Origin: Chloroflexota bacterium
Lineage (GTDB): Bacteria > Chloroflexota > UBA4733
Assembly (NCBI GenBank): GCA_025980355.1
Contig: JAICXR010000174.1
Coordinates: 1-7,071 of the forward strand
Length of the DNA: 7,071 nucleotides
Direction of reading: 5' to 3'
In this document: piece by piece, positions 1 through 6,377 of the stretch
Layout: each line of letters starts with the position of its first letter
How positions within the stretch are numbered: position 1 is the stretch's first letter
Position numbers and translations under genes: made by a program
The notes under the pieces: generated by a model
Seen by the model: the letters and a program-made list of their open reading frames with translations, nothing else
Told to the model about the DNA's origin: nothing
The model's database searches: none

Positions 1-1333
1 CAGCACGGGCGGCGCGGCTCCCGCCACGTCCGCCCGCAGCGTCTCTGCCACGACGACGAGCGCCGCCATCAGCGCCAAGGCGACCACAGCGTCCGCCTCG
101 GCCGCCGTCCCCAAGGCGGGCGTGCTCCAGGCCTGGATGTCGGACAAGTCCTTCGACCTCTCGACCGGCGTCGGCGCCGAGCTGATGAAAGGCTTCCTCG
201 CCCAGCATCCCGGCGTCACCATCGAGTCCAGCGCCACCAGCGACCTCAACAAGTTCCAGGTGCAGGTGGCGGGCGGCGTGCCGCCGGACTTCTTCCACAC
301 CCAGGGGCGCGTCCAGACGACCTGGGGCGTGACCGGCGTCGTGGTGTCGCTCGACGGCTATATCGCCAAGGCCAAGAACGTCAAGACGGGCGACATCTGG
401 CCCTTCAAGCTCGCCGAGCTGACCTGGCAGGGCAAGACCTATGCCCTCCCGTACAGCATCGACAACCGCGTCGTCTTCGCCAACGACGACCTCTACCGCA
501 AGGCGGGCCTCGATCCCGCCAAGCTGCCCCAATCCTGGTCGGACATGGAGGCGGCGGTGAGCAAGACCGCCGTCCTCGAGGGCGGCACGGCCGTCAAGCA
601 GTTGGGCTGGGACCCCTTCGGCGGCTCCGGTGGGCGGCTCACCTGGCTGGTGCCCTTCTGGCAACTCGGCGGCGACTACGCGCCGGGCGACGGCAGCAAG
701 TTCACCATCGCCGACGACATGGGGGTCACCTCCCTCGATTGGACGGTCAAGATCTACGACATGCAGGGCGGCTACGACGCCGTCACGAGCTACACCAAGC
801 AGATGAGCAAGGGCGACGGGGTGAAGCTGTTCGGCCAGAGCCAGACCGCCCACGTCTACGGCACGGTGGCCAGCAAGGCCCAGGTGTTCTCGAGCACGCC
901 CGACCTGCAGTACCACGTCGCCCAGTATCCCCTGCCGCCGAACGGCAAGCCGGCCACCTACGCCGGCGGCTGGGCGATGTGCATCGGCACCGGCGCCAAG
1001 AACGCCGACCTGGCCTTCGCCCTGATGGACTATTTCTACGACCCGGGGGTGCAGATCAAGTGGGCGCAGGCGCAGATCCGCGTGCCGCCGAGCGTGTCCG
1101 TCGCGCAGCAGGGCGACTACACGCAGCACGACCCGATGCTGGAACTGACCGTGCAGGCGATGCCCTTCGGGCGCTTCGTCCCCAGCATGCCCGGGGGCGA
1201 CGCGATCCACACTATCCTGGATGACATGGTGTTGAGCGTGCTGCAGAAGAAGGTCGGGGCCGCCGCGGCCCTCCAGGACGCGCAACTTCGCAGTCAGACC
1301 GAGCTGGATAAGTACCGCAACCTGAGGAGGTGA
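1..1333 (+). CDS. Extracellular solute-binding protein of a carbohydrate-type ABC importer (5' end outside window)
   Basis: The reading frame is open from base 2 to the TGA at 1331-1333, giving 443 visible residues, and the true start lies upstream. The first ~37 visible residues are a Ser/Thr/Ala-rich low-complexity linker. This is the usual spacer between a lipoprotein cysteine and the folded domain, so I infer a lipid-anchored binding protein whose signal peptide and lipobox are off the edge. A GTG at 122 is an internal codon in the first beta strand (VLQAWMSDKS), not a credible start. The body reads as a family 1 (UgpB/MalE-like, COG1653) protein: GFLAQHPGVTIE, FQVQVAGGVPPDFF, the hinge segment GKTYALPYSIDNRVVFANDDLYRKAGLD, then PQSWSDME, YAGGWAMCIGTGAKNADLAFALMDYF and a helical C-terminus. 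Its role would be capturing a sugar or related solute outside the membrane for permeases not seen here. The ligand cannot be told from sequence. It is followed 177 bp later by two amidohydrolases in the same direction, suggesting the imported compound is their substrate. Confidence 0.9.
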   Translation, partial: STGGAAPATSARSVSATTTSAAISAKATTASASAAVPKAGVLQAWMSDKSFDLSTGVGAELMKGFLAQHPGVTIESSATSDLNKFQVQVAGGVPPDFFHTQGRVQTTWGVTGVVVSLDGYIAKAKNVKTGDIWPFKLAELTWQGKTYALPYSIDNRVVFANDDLYRKAGLDPAKLPQSWSDMEAAVSKTAVLEGGTAVKQLGWDPFGGSGGRLTWLVPFWQLGGDYAPGDGSKFTIADDMGVTSLDWTVKIYDMQGGYDAVTSYTKQMSKGDGVKLFGQSQTAHVYGTVASKAQVFSSTPDLQYHVAQYPLPPNGKPATYAGGWAMCIGTGAKNADLAFALMDYFYDPGVQIKWAQAQIRVPPSVSVAQQGDYTQHDPMLELTVQAMPFGRFVPSMPGGDAIHTILDDMVLSVLQKKVGAAAALQDAQLRSQTELDKYRNLRR

Positions 1334-1510
1334 CCCGCGGCGGCGAAGTACTGTGCGCGGCGATGCGCCAGCGGTCGCTCCTGTCCATGGCGGGCTTGCC
1401 GAACGCGTCGGCCATCGAAGCCGGGACAACGTCAGGCGGTCCCGTCCCGTCCTGGGAACCACCGCCGGCAGGGGCAGCGCTGCGGTAGTGATGAAAAGGA
1501 GTACCGTTCG
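1334..1510. other. Intergenic spacer between binding protein and amidohydrolase pair
   Basis: No convincing gene is present in these 177 bases on either strand. I found no -35/-10 pair of good quality, so the amidohydrolases may be read through from the binding-protein transcript. A modest inverted repeat, GGCGGT (1435-1440) with ACCGCC (1461-1466), could form a hairpin with a 20-nt loop. It has no T-run after it, so it is more likely an mRNA-processing or stability element, or chance in GC-rich DNA, than a terminator. Confidence 0.4.
1496..1501 (+). promoter_or_regulatory. Ribosome binding site of first amidohydrolase
   Basis: AAGGAG sits 9 nt before the ATG at 1511. It is the only strong Shine-Dalgarno in the spacer and fixes this start over nearby in-frame alternatives. 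Confidence 0.8.
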
Positions 1511-2638
1511 ATGGCGATTGCGACCGAGTCCCGACCTCTGACGACTTCCGAGCGCGTCGCGGCGCTGCGGCTGGTGGACACCGACGTCCACAACGACCTC
1601 CCCGGCTACGACGCGCTGAAGCCCTTCCTGGCGTCGGCCTGGCACCCCTGGCTGGACGGTGGCCCCGGCTTCGCCGGGCGCGCCTATTCCAACACCGGCT
1701 CCGGGCGCATGGACAATACCGTCCGCCCGCAGGACAACCTCTGCGCCGGCGACCCGCGGTGGGTGATCGACCAGCTCATGACCCCGTACGGTATTGACAT
1801 CGGCGTCCTCACCGGCTCGATCATCACCGCCGGCATCCAGCATAACTACCGCCTGCTCGCCGCGCTGTTCGGCGCCTACAACGACTGGACGCTGGAGACC
1901 TGGGTGCGCCCGCATGCCTGCTTCAAAGGGTCGATCCTCGCCGTCCCCCACGACGCCGAGGCGGCAGCCCAGGAGATTCACCGGTTGGGCGCGGACCCCG
2001 GCATGGTGCAGGTGCTGCTGCCGAGCGCCGCCCGCATCCCCTACGGGCAGAAGTGCTACTGGCCGATCTATCGCGCCGCCGTCGAGCACGGCCTGCCCGT
2101 GGCGATCCACGTCGGCGCGGAGGGTACCGGCGTCGCCAACCCGCCGACCAGTGTCGGCTATCCCGCCCATTACCTGGAGTTCCACACCGACCACTCCCAG
2201 ACGATGATGGCCCACTGCGTCAGCCTGGTCACGGAAGGCGTCTTCGAGCAGTTCCCGACGCTCAAATTCGCCTTCATCGAGGGCGGCATCTGCTGGGCGC
2301 CCTACGTCATGGGCCGGCTGGACCGCCTCTATCCGGCGCTCAAGGCGGAGACACCGTACCTGAAGCACCTGCCCAGCGAGTACCTCCTGGACCACTGCTT
2401 TTTCAGTACCCAGCCCATCGAGGAACCGGACAATCACCGGCATCTCCTACAACTGTTCGCCATGCTGCGTGCCGAGAAGACGGTCGTCTTCGCCAGCGAC
2501 TATCCCCACTGGGACTTCGACAACCCGACGCAAGCGTTCTCCTTCTTCCCGCCCGACCTCAAGCGGCGCATCTTCGTCGACAACGTGCTGGACCTCTACG
2601 GGGAGAAACTGCTGCGGCCGAATCGGGGCGAGGCGTGA
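1511..2638 (+). CDS. Amidohydrolase (Amidohydro_2 family, metal-dependent TIM-barrel), first of a tandem pair
   Basis: A 375-residue cytoplasmic protein with no signal peptide or membrane segment. Family features in order: a strand-1 motif VDTDVHND with D25, H27 and D29; a conserved NDWTLETWVRP block from residue 124; GMVQVLLPSA; H200 in VAIHVGAEG; H235 in MAHCVSL; E257 in FIEGG; and D330 in ASDYPHWD, the strand-8 Asp that serves as metal ligand and general base in this superfamily. All expected polar active-site positions are filled, so it is probably catalytically competent. The family includes decarboxylases (ACMSD, gamma-resorcylate decarboxylase) and hydrolases or lactonases of sugar- and aromatic-derived acids; the reaction here is not determinable. 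The stop overlaps the start of a second, paralogous copy of identical length by 4 bp, indicating translational coupling. The upstream solute-binding protein suggests the substrate is imported. ATG at 1511 is chosen on its strong Shine-Dalgarno. Confidence 0.9.
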   Translation: MAIATESRPLTTSERVAALRLVDTDVHNDLPGYDALKPFLASAWHPWLDGGPGFAGRAYSNTGSGRMDNTVRPQDNLCAGDPRWVIDQLMTPYGIDIGVLTGSIITAGIQHNYRLLAALFGAYNDWTLETWVRPHACFKGSILAVPHDAEAAAQEIHRLGADPGMVQVLLPSAARIPYGQKCYWPIYRAAVEHGLPVAIHVGAEGTGVANPPTSVGYPAHYLEFHTDHSQTMMAHCVSLVTEGVFEQFPTLKFAFIEGGICWAPYVMGRLDRLYPALKAETPYLKHLPSEYLLDHCFFSTQPIEEPDNHRHLLQLFAMLRAEKTVVFASDYPHWDFDNPTQAFSFFPPDLKRRIFVDNVLDLYGEKLLRPNRGEA

Positions 2639-3762
2639 CCACTCCCGTCGAAGCCCCCATTGGCTTGCGAGCTCGCGCGCGATTGCGGGCGGTCGACACC
2701 GACGTCCACCACCAGATCGCCGACTGGGGCGCCGTCGCCCCGTTCGTGCCGGCGGGGCTGCGCTGGCGGGTGAAGGGCGGCGGCCCGCCGCTGGCCCGGC
2801 ACGGCTTCCGGAAGGTGGGCGCCGGCTTCGGCGATGTGATCCTCCCACCAACTCGCGACGGCAAGGCGCAGCATCCGGCGGCCGATCCGCACTGGGTGAA
2901 GGAGCAGTACCTCGACCGACGGGGCGTCGACCTCGCCGTCCTCACCGGCAGCCTGCTGAGCCTTGGCGTGCAACCGAGCGCGGACCTCGCCGCCGCCCTG
3001 GCGCGGGGCGTCAACGACTGGACGCTCGAGACCTGGGTGCGCCCGTTTTCCTGCTATAAGGGGTCGATCCTGGTCGCCCACCAGTACCCGGCGTTGGCCG
3101 TGGCGGAGATCGACCGCCTGGGCGACGACCCCGGTATGGTGCAGGTGCTCCTCGGCAGTGCGAGCGAAACGCCGCTCGGTCGCGCCGTCTACCATCCGAT
3201 CTACGAAGCATGCGTGCGCCACGGACTGCCGCTCGCCCTCCACGTCGGCGGCGAGGGCGCCGGCAACTCCCCGCCGGCGACGGCGGTCGGCCACCCGTCC
3301 ACCTACTTCGAGTGGTACGGCTCGCTCCCGCAGAGCTATATGGCGCACATCATGAGCATGGTCACGGAAGGCGTCTTCGTGCGCTTCCCGACGCTGAAGG
3401 TCGTGCTCTACGAAGGCGGCGTGGCGTGGCTGCCGCACATCATGTGGCGCTTCGACAAGAACTGGAAGGCGCAGCGCGCGGAGGCGCCCTGGCTGCAGCG
3501 CCCGCCCAGCAGCTACATCCTCGAGCACTTCTCTTCCACTACCTACCCGCTGGAGGCGCTGCCCGACCCGCAGTACCTCCGGCAGATCCTGGAAATGGTC
3601 GAGGCCGAACGCACCTTGCTGTTCTCCAGCAACTACCCGCACTGGGAATACGGCGACCCCTTCGACATGATCCGCGACATCCCGGACGCCATGCGCCGCC
3701 GCGTCCTGGTGGAGAACGCGCTGGCGGTCTACGGCGAGCGGCTGCTCGTGCCGAATGCCTGA
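2635..3762 (+). CDS. Amidohydrolase (Amidohydro_2 family) paralogue with substituted active-site Asp residues
   Basis: Start GTG at 2635 overlaps the previous stop as GTGA, and the frame ends at TGA 3760-3762, giving 375 residues, the same as its neighbour. An in-frame extension upstream of 2635 is only a shadow inside the first gene. By eye the two proteins share about half their residues across the whole length: VDTDVH, NDWTLETWVRP from residue 127, DPGMVQVLL, TEGVF-FPTLK, YPHW. Metal and active-site His/Glu positions are kept with a constant +3 offset: H25, H203 in ALHVGGEG, H238 in MAHIMSM, E260 in YEGG. Two acidic positions are changed to amides: D29 of the first protein corresponds to Q27, and the strand-8 D330 corresponds to N333 in SSNYPHWE. 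Loss of that Asp normally abolishes superfamily hydrolysis. This copy may therefore be a regulatory or structural partner in a hetero-oligomer, or a mechanistic variant. The GTGA coupling favours equimolar synthesis. The Shine-Dalgarno before the GTG is weak. Confidence 0.88.
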   Translation: MTTPVEAPIGLRARARLRAVDTDVHHQIADWGAVAPFVPAGLRWRVKGGGPPLARHGFRKVGAGFGDVILPPTRDGKAQHPAADPHWVKEQYLDRRGVDLAVLTGSLLSLGVQPSADLAAALARGVNDWTLETWVRPFSCYKGSILVAHQYPALAVAEIDRLGDDPGMVQVLLGSASETPLGRAVYHPIYEACVRHGLPLALHVGGEGAGNSPPATAVGHPSTYFEWYGSLPQSYMAHIMSMVTEGVFVRFPTLKVVLYEGGVAWLPHIMWRFDKNWKAQRAEAPWLQRPPSSYILEHFSSTTYPLEALPDPQYLRQILEMVEAERTLLFSSNYPHWEYGDPFDMIRDIPDAMRRRVLVENALAVYGERLLVPNA

Positions 3763-3860
3763 GGACCCGAGATGAACGCTCCATCACCGGCAGGACCGCG
3801 CGCCAGCGTCTGTGGCGGCTTGACGCCAGCTTGCTGGAAAAGGTCCGTGTGGAAGTGGAC

Positions 3861-3889
3861 CGCCTCCGGCGTCGTCGCTTCCGGCGGCG
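3861..3889 (+). terminator. Possible hairpin terminator after amidohydrolase operon
   Basis: CGCC-T-CCGG (3861-3869) can pair with CCGG-C-GGCG (3881-3889), eight pairs with one mismatch around an 11-nt loop. It lies about 100 bp after the amidohydrolase stop and just before the next promoter, where a terminator is expected. There is no T-run, so support is weak. A smaller perfect palindrome, CCAGC-TT-GCTGG, sits at 3826-3837. Confidence 0.25.
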
Positions 3890-3893
3890 CGGC

Positions 3894-3922
3894 TTGACTG
3901 CTCTCCCGCGCGTCCCTATCCT
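3894..3922 (+). promoter_or_regulatory. Sigma70-type promoter of the metallopeptidase gene
   Basis: TTGACT (3894-3899, 5/6 to TTGACA) and TATCCT (3917-3922, 4/6 to TATAAT) are separated by exactly 17 bp. They lie about 33 bp before the predicted start codon at 3955, leaving a short leader that contains the Shine-Dalgarno. This indicates the metallopeptidase gene is transcribed separately from the amidohydrolases. Confidence 0.6.
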
Positions 3923-3940
3923 GACACGCTGTCCCGCCGG

Positions 3941-3947
3941 AAGGAGG
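3941..3947 (+). promoter_or_regulatory. Strong Shine-Dalgarno that selects a CTG start
   Basis: AAGGAGG, a full anti-16S match, ends 7 nt before CTG 3955 and 16 nt before TTG 3964. The spacing favours CTG 3955 as initiator. No in-frame ATG or GTG exists between the site and the signal peptide. Confidence 0.7.
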
Positions 3948-3954
3948 TGCGCCG

Positions 3955-5241
3955 CTGCGTCGTTTGCTCGTTGCCGCGATCGTGCTCGCGGCGTCGCTCG
4001 CGCCCGGCCCGGCGGCGCGGGTGCAAGCGGCGCCGGCCTGCTCGTTCCAGCTCGGCTTCGCGTCGATGGCCGCCGCGATTCCGCAACACGTCGGGCAGTG
4101 CGTGGAGAATGAGAGCCACGCCGCCGCCAATGGCGACGCGCTCCAGCGCACCAGCGGGGGCCTGCTGGTCTGGCGGAAGGCCGACAACTGGACCGCCTTC
4201 ACGGACGGTTACCACACCTGGGTCGCCGGGCCGGACGGCGTGCAGGAGCGCCTCAACACGCAGCGCTTCGCCTGGGAGGCCGACCCGGACGGCTTGCCCG
4301 TCGTCAGCGTGATCACCGCCCCCGCTGGCGTGGTCGTCCTTGGCGGCGGCCTGGAGCGCGCCGACTATCCCACGCTCGGCCTGCGCGTGGTCTATCCCGC
4401 CGCGGTTACCGCGGCGAGCCTGGCCGAGTTCGTGACCAATTGGCAGGCGGCCGACGTCGTCGTACGCGCCCGCCTGGTCGTCGCCACCCCGGCGCCGATG
4501 ACGGTCGAGCTGCGCGCGGACGGCGCGGCAGCGCCCCTCGGTCTCGGCGTGCGCGGCTTCAGCGCGCCAGGGCAGGGCCGGATGTATCAACTGTACGACG
4601 GCAGCGGGGACCCCGGCGACCGCGCGGACATCACTGCGCACGAGCTCGGCCACATGCGCATGTACCTTCGGGACGGCGAAGGCGCCAATGCCATGCTGCG
4701 CGAGGGCGTCGCCATGTACGCGAGCGAGCCGTTCCTCCAACGTGACGGACTGGTGACGCTGCACGACTTCGCGCAGGCGGCCTATCAGGAACACCGGCTG
4801 GTCCCCCTCGCCACGCTCTCCACGCCCGACGCCGCCTTCGACGGCCGGCTCCTGGACCGGCTGGATTACGACCTGGCCGGCTCCTTCGTCGCCTACCTCA
4901 TCGAGCACTACGGGCTCGCGGCCTTCGACCGGGCGTACCCCGCCGCCGACTACGCCGCGGCCTACGGCAAGTCGCTCGGCCAGTTGGAGCAGGAATGGAT
5001 CGCCTTCCTCGCCGACCGGACCAAAGGCCAGCCGCTCGCATTCGACCCCATGACCTACTTCGCCGCCCTCGACCGGCTGCACCGCGACTATGTCCGTCTG
5101 TTCGCGCTCGCCGCCCAGCACGACGGCCACCTGGACGGACCGGCCTATCGCGCCCTGGACGCCGCGCGGCTGGCCGTGGACCGGCACGACGCCGCCGCGG
5201 CGCAGCGGCAGCTTCAGCTCGCCGAAGCCGCCCCGGACTAG
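3955..5241 (+). CDS. Secreted zinc metallopeptidase (peptidase MA-like gluzincin) with N-terminal Chloroflexota-type exported-protein module
   Basis: Start is set at CTG 3955, 428 residues. It adds two arginines and gives a classic signal peptide (MRRLLVAAIVLAASLA, then cleavage near VQA-AP around residue 25). The TTG at 3964 would drop the positive N-region and sits too far from the Shine-Dalgarno. Residues ~29-108 form a module with C29 and C49 (possible disulfide) and the motifs ANGDALQRT, GLLVWRKADNWTAFTDGY and LNTQRFAWE; from memory this module recurs in exported Chloroflexota proteins. Residues ~115-215 are a strand-rich lead-in typical of MA-clan enzymes. The zinc site is HELGH (229-233) in ITAHELGHMRMY, with E250 in AMLREGVAMYAS as third ligand, matching the gluzincin pattern HExxH...(L)xEGxAxY. 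The C-terminal ~60 residues are helical and Ala/Arg-rich. It probably acts as a cell-surface or secreted protease; the substrate is unknown. It has its own promoter and a hairpin right after the stop. A long open frame antisense to it (3916-5283) is a GC-bias shadow. Confidence 0.88.
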   Translation: MRRLLVAAIVLAASLAPGPAARVQAAPACSFQLGFASMAAAIPQHVGQCVENESHAAANGDALQRTSGGLLVWRKADNWTAFTDGYHTWVAGPDGVQERLNTQRFAWEADPDGLPVVSVITAPAGVVVLGGGLERADYPTLGLRVVYPAAVTAASLAEFVTNWQAADVVVRARLVVATPAPMTVELRADGAAAPLGLGVRGFSAPGQGRMYQLYDGSGDPGDRADITAHELGHMRMYLRDGEGANAMLREGVAMYASEPFLQRDGLVTLHDFAQAAYQEHRLVPLATLSTPDAAFDGRLLDRLDYDLAGSFVAYLIEHYGLAAFDRAYPAADYAAAYGKSLGQLEQEWIAFLADRTKGQPLAFDPMTYFAALDRLHRDYVRLFALAAQHDGHLDGPAYRALDAARLAVDRHDAAAAQRQLQLAEAAPD

Positions 5242-5245
5242 CGGT

Positions 5246-5266
5246 GCCCGCCGCAGGGTGGCGGGC
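5246..5266 (+). terminator. Hairpin after metallopeptidase stop codon
   Basis: A perfect 7-bp stem GCCCGCC/GGCGGGC with a 7-nt loop (GCAGGGT) begins 5 bp after the TAG at 5239-5241. It lacks a T-tract, as is common in high-GC bacteria, so it may end transcription inefficiently or protect the mRNA 3' end. It lies in the convergent gap between the + and - strand blocks. Confidence 0.5.
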
Positions 5267-5279
5267 GCGGCCTCGCCGC

Positions 5280-5408
5280 TCATTTCGGCGCCACCGTTTG
5301 GGCCTGCTTGAGCGCGGCGTCGAGCTGGCGCTTCATCTCGTCGGCCGCGTCGCTCACCGCGATCTGGCCGCCATAGAAGCGCTTGACCGGTCCCTTGGTG
5401 AGCCTCTG
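5280..5408 (-). pseudogene. Orphan C-terminal tail of a solute-binding protein (remnant)
   Basis: Read leftwards, the frame ending at TGA (5282-5280) encodes about 42 residues: LTKGPVKRFYGGQI, then AVSDAADEMKRQLDAALKQA and QTVAPK. The motif YGGQIxVxDAADEMxRQxDAALKQ is what one expects at the extreme C-terminus of family 1 ABC solute-binding proteins. Extending upstream the frame stays open but becomes Gly/Pro/Arg-rich, unlike a protein. It reaches the nagB-like gene at 5485 without a plausible start codon. I infer a 5'-deleted relic of a binding-protein gene once downstream of the GH4/NagB-like genes, or a local assembly misjoin. It does not match the C-terminus of the binding protein at 1-1333. 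Alternatively it could be chance, but the amphipathic helix pattern is convincing. Confidence 0.45.
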
Positions 5409-5473
5409 GCCACGCCGGCCGCCGCGAGGGGGGACTGATCCAGCGGCTCCAGTTCCTGCGGCGTCGCTCCCCC

Positions 5474-5494
5474 GCGGCCTTTCCTTACGGCCGC
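5474..5494 (-). terminator. Hairpin overlapping the NagB-like stop codon
   Basis: GCGGCC (5474-5479) and GGCCGC (5489-5494) form a perfect 6-bp stem with a 9-nt loop that contains the TAA stop on the minus strand. The minus-strand sequence after the stem is G-rich, not T-rich. Function is uncertain; it may be a weak terminator or processing element. Confidence 0.25.
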
Positions 5495-6321
5495 TGGGTG
5501 GTCTCGTGCCAGGGCGGGTCGGCCACGTAGCTGACGACCGTCGCCCGCACGTCCGGGTGGGTCTGCACGAAGGAGGCCGGGCAACGCGGCGTCACCGGAC
5601 CGAAGAGGGCGCGGCGCATGACGGCCGGCTGCCAGGTGCGCATCAGGTAGAGGCGCAGCGCCCCGGCCGCCAGTATCTCGCGCATGCCGATCGTGACGCC
5701 CACGGGCGGCACCGCCTCCAGGTCCCCACCGGCCCCGCCCATCGCGATCTGGGTGATCGTCTCGGGGCTCAACCGCACCCGGCGCGACGGCAAGGCGCGG
5801 AACTCCTCCGCCGTCAGCGCCGGTTCGGGGCAGTTCATCCCGACGTGGCCGTCGACACCGAAGCCGCAGTACACGACATCGAGGCCAGTCTCCTGGAGGC
5901 TGCCGGCATACCGGTCGATCTGCTGCGGGTCGGGAGAGAGCCGCTGCTCCGGCGGCACCGTCAGCGACGGCGACAACCGGTTGAAGAGCGTCTCGTCGAG
6001 ATGGCCGCGCAGGCTCCAGGCGTGCTCCGGCGGGACCGCGCGGCCATCCGGGAGGCAGAACTCGTCCATCGCGTACACCGTCACCGCCCGCCAGTTGATC
6101 CCTTCCTGGTTGCTCGCCGCGGCGAGCCTGACGTAATCGAAGGGGCCAACCGGCAGGCAGATGCGGAGCGGCCGCCGTTGCTGGTTGGCCATCCTGACCC
6201 TCCCCAGCAGCTCGCGCACAAAATGGTCGCGTATGGACTCCACCGAGTCCACCACCTCGATGGGGAAGGGCGCCAGGCGCAGGACATCGACCCGTGACAA
6301 GGCGGTGGGTGACACAGCCAT
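5485..6321 (-). CDS. NagB/6-phosphogluconolactonase-fold sugar isomerase/deaminase-like protein, lacking phosphate-binding residues
   Basis: A 278-residue cytoplasmic protein starting at ATG 6321, which has a good Shine-Dalgarno. A GTG at 6381 in the same frame overlaps the GH4 stop (GTGA) and would add 20 residues; its Shine-Dalgarno is poorer, so I prefer 6321. It aligns by eye along the length of E. coli NagB: ICLPVGPFD (54-62), VYAMDEF (82-88), CGFGVDGHVGMNCPEP (152-167), VGVTIGMREIL (207-217), and GPVTPRCPASFVQTHPD (241-257). D86, D157 and H159 match catalytic D72, D141 and H143. Several positions differ: the phosphate loop GGT(P) is GPFD (59-62), R172 corresponds to G195, K208 to Q231, and catalytic E148 to C164 (E166 lies two residues on). 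Family membership is clear. GlcN6P deaminase activity is doubtful, and a non-phosphorylated amino sugar or other sugar is a possible substrate. It sits directly downstream of a GH4 glycosidase, suggesting it processes that enzyme's product. Confidence 0.85.
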   Translation of the reverse strand: MAVSPTALSRVDVLRLAPFPIEVVDSVESIRDHFVRELLGRVRMANQQRRPLRICLPVGPFDYVRLAAASNQEGINWRAVTVYAMDEFCLPDGRAVPPEHAWSLRGHLDETLFNRLSPSLTVPPEQRLSPDPQQIDRYAGSLQETGLDVVYCGFGVDGHVGMNCPEPALTAEEFRALPSRRVRLSPETITQIAMGGAGGDLEAVPPVGVTIGMREILAAGALRLYLMRTWQPAVMRRALFGPVTPRCPASFVQTHPDVRATVVSYVADPPWHETTQRP

Positions 6322-6325
6322 CTCA

Positions 6326-6332
6326 CTTCCTT
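6326..6332 (-). promoter_or_regulatory. Ribosome binding site of NagB-like gene
   Basis: On the minus strand AAGGAAG ends 4 nt before ATG 6321. The match and position favour this start over the GTG at 6381, which has only a G-run about 11 nt upstream. Confidence 0.65.
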
Positions 6333-6377
6333 TCAACGCATCCCGGTTCGCCGGCCGGTCGTTGCCGGGACCCACCG

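Noticed and set aside
1353..1541. 62-codon + strand ORF across the spacer and the start of the first amidohydrolase
   Set aside because: Arg-rich, no Shine-Dalgarno, and overlaps the ribosome binding site and start of the real gene.
2053..2634. 5' extension of the second amidohydrolase frame into the first gene
   Set aside because: The frame is open by GC bias but the translation is Arg/Pro-rich. Homology begins just after GTG 2635, which also gives the coupled GTGA arrangement.
2596..3642. 348-codon open frame on the minus strand opposite the second amidohydrolase
   Set aside because: Arg/His/Val-rich shadow of a clearly conserved amidohydrolase, with no motif of its own.
3772..3897. 41-codon ORF starting ATG with GAGGA 6 nt upstream, after the amidohydrolase stop
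   Set aside because: The Shine-Dalgarno is decent, but the peptide is Ala/Gly/Ser/Pro-rich with no pattern. It overlaps the putative hairpin and the -35 element of the next gene. Coding cannot be supported.
3916..5283. 455-codon open frame on the minus strand opposite the metallopeptidase
   Set aside because: It is antisense to a gene with clear signal peptide, zinc motif and promoter. Its translation is Gly/Arg/Val/Glu-rich with no recognisable motif, as expected of GC-rich antisense frames.
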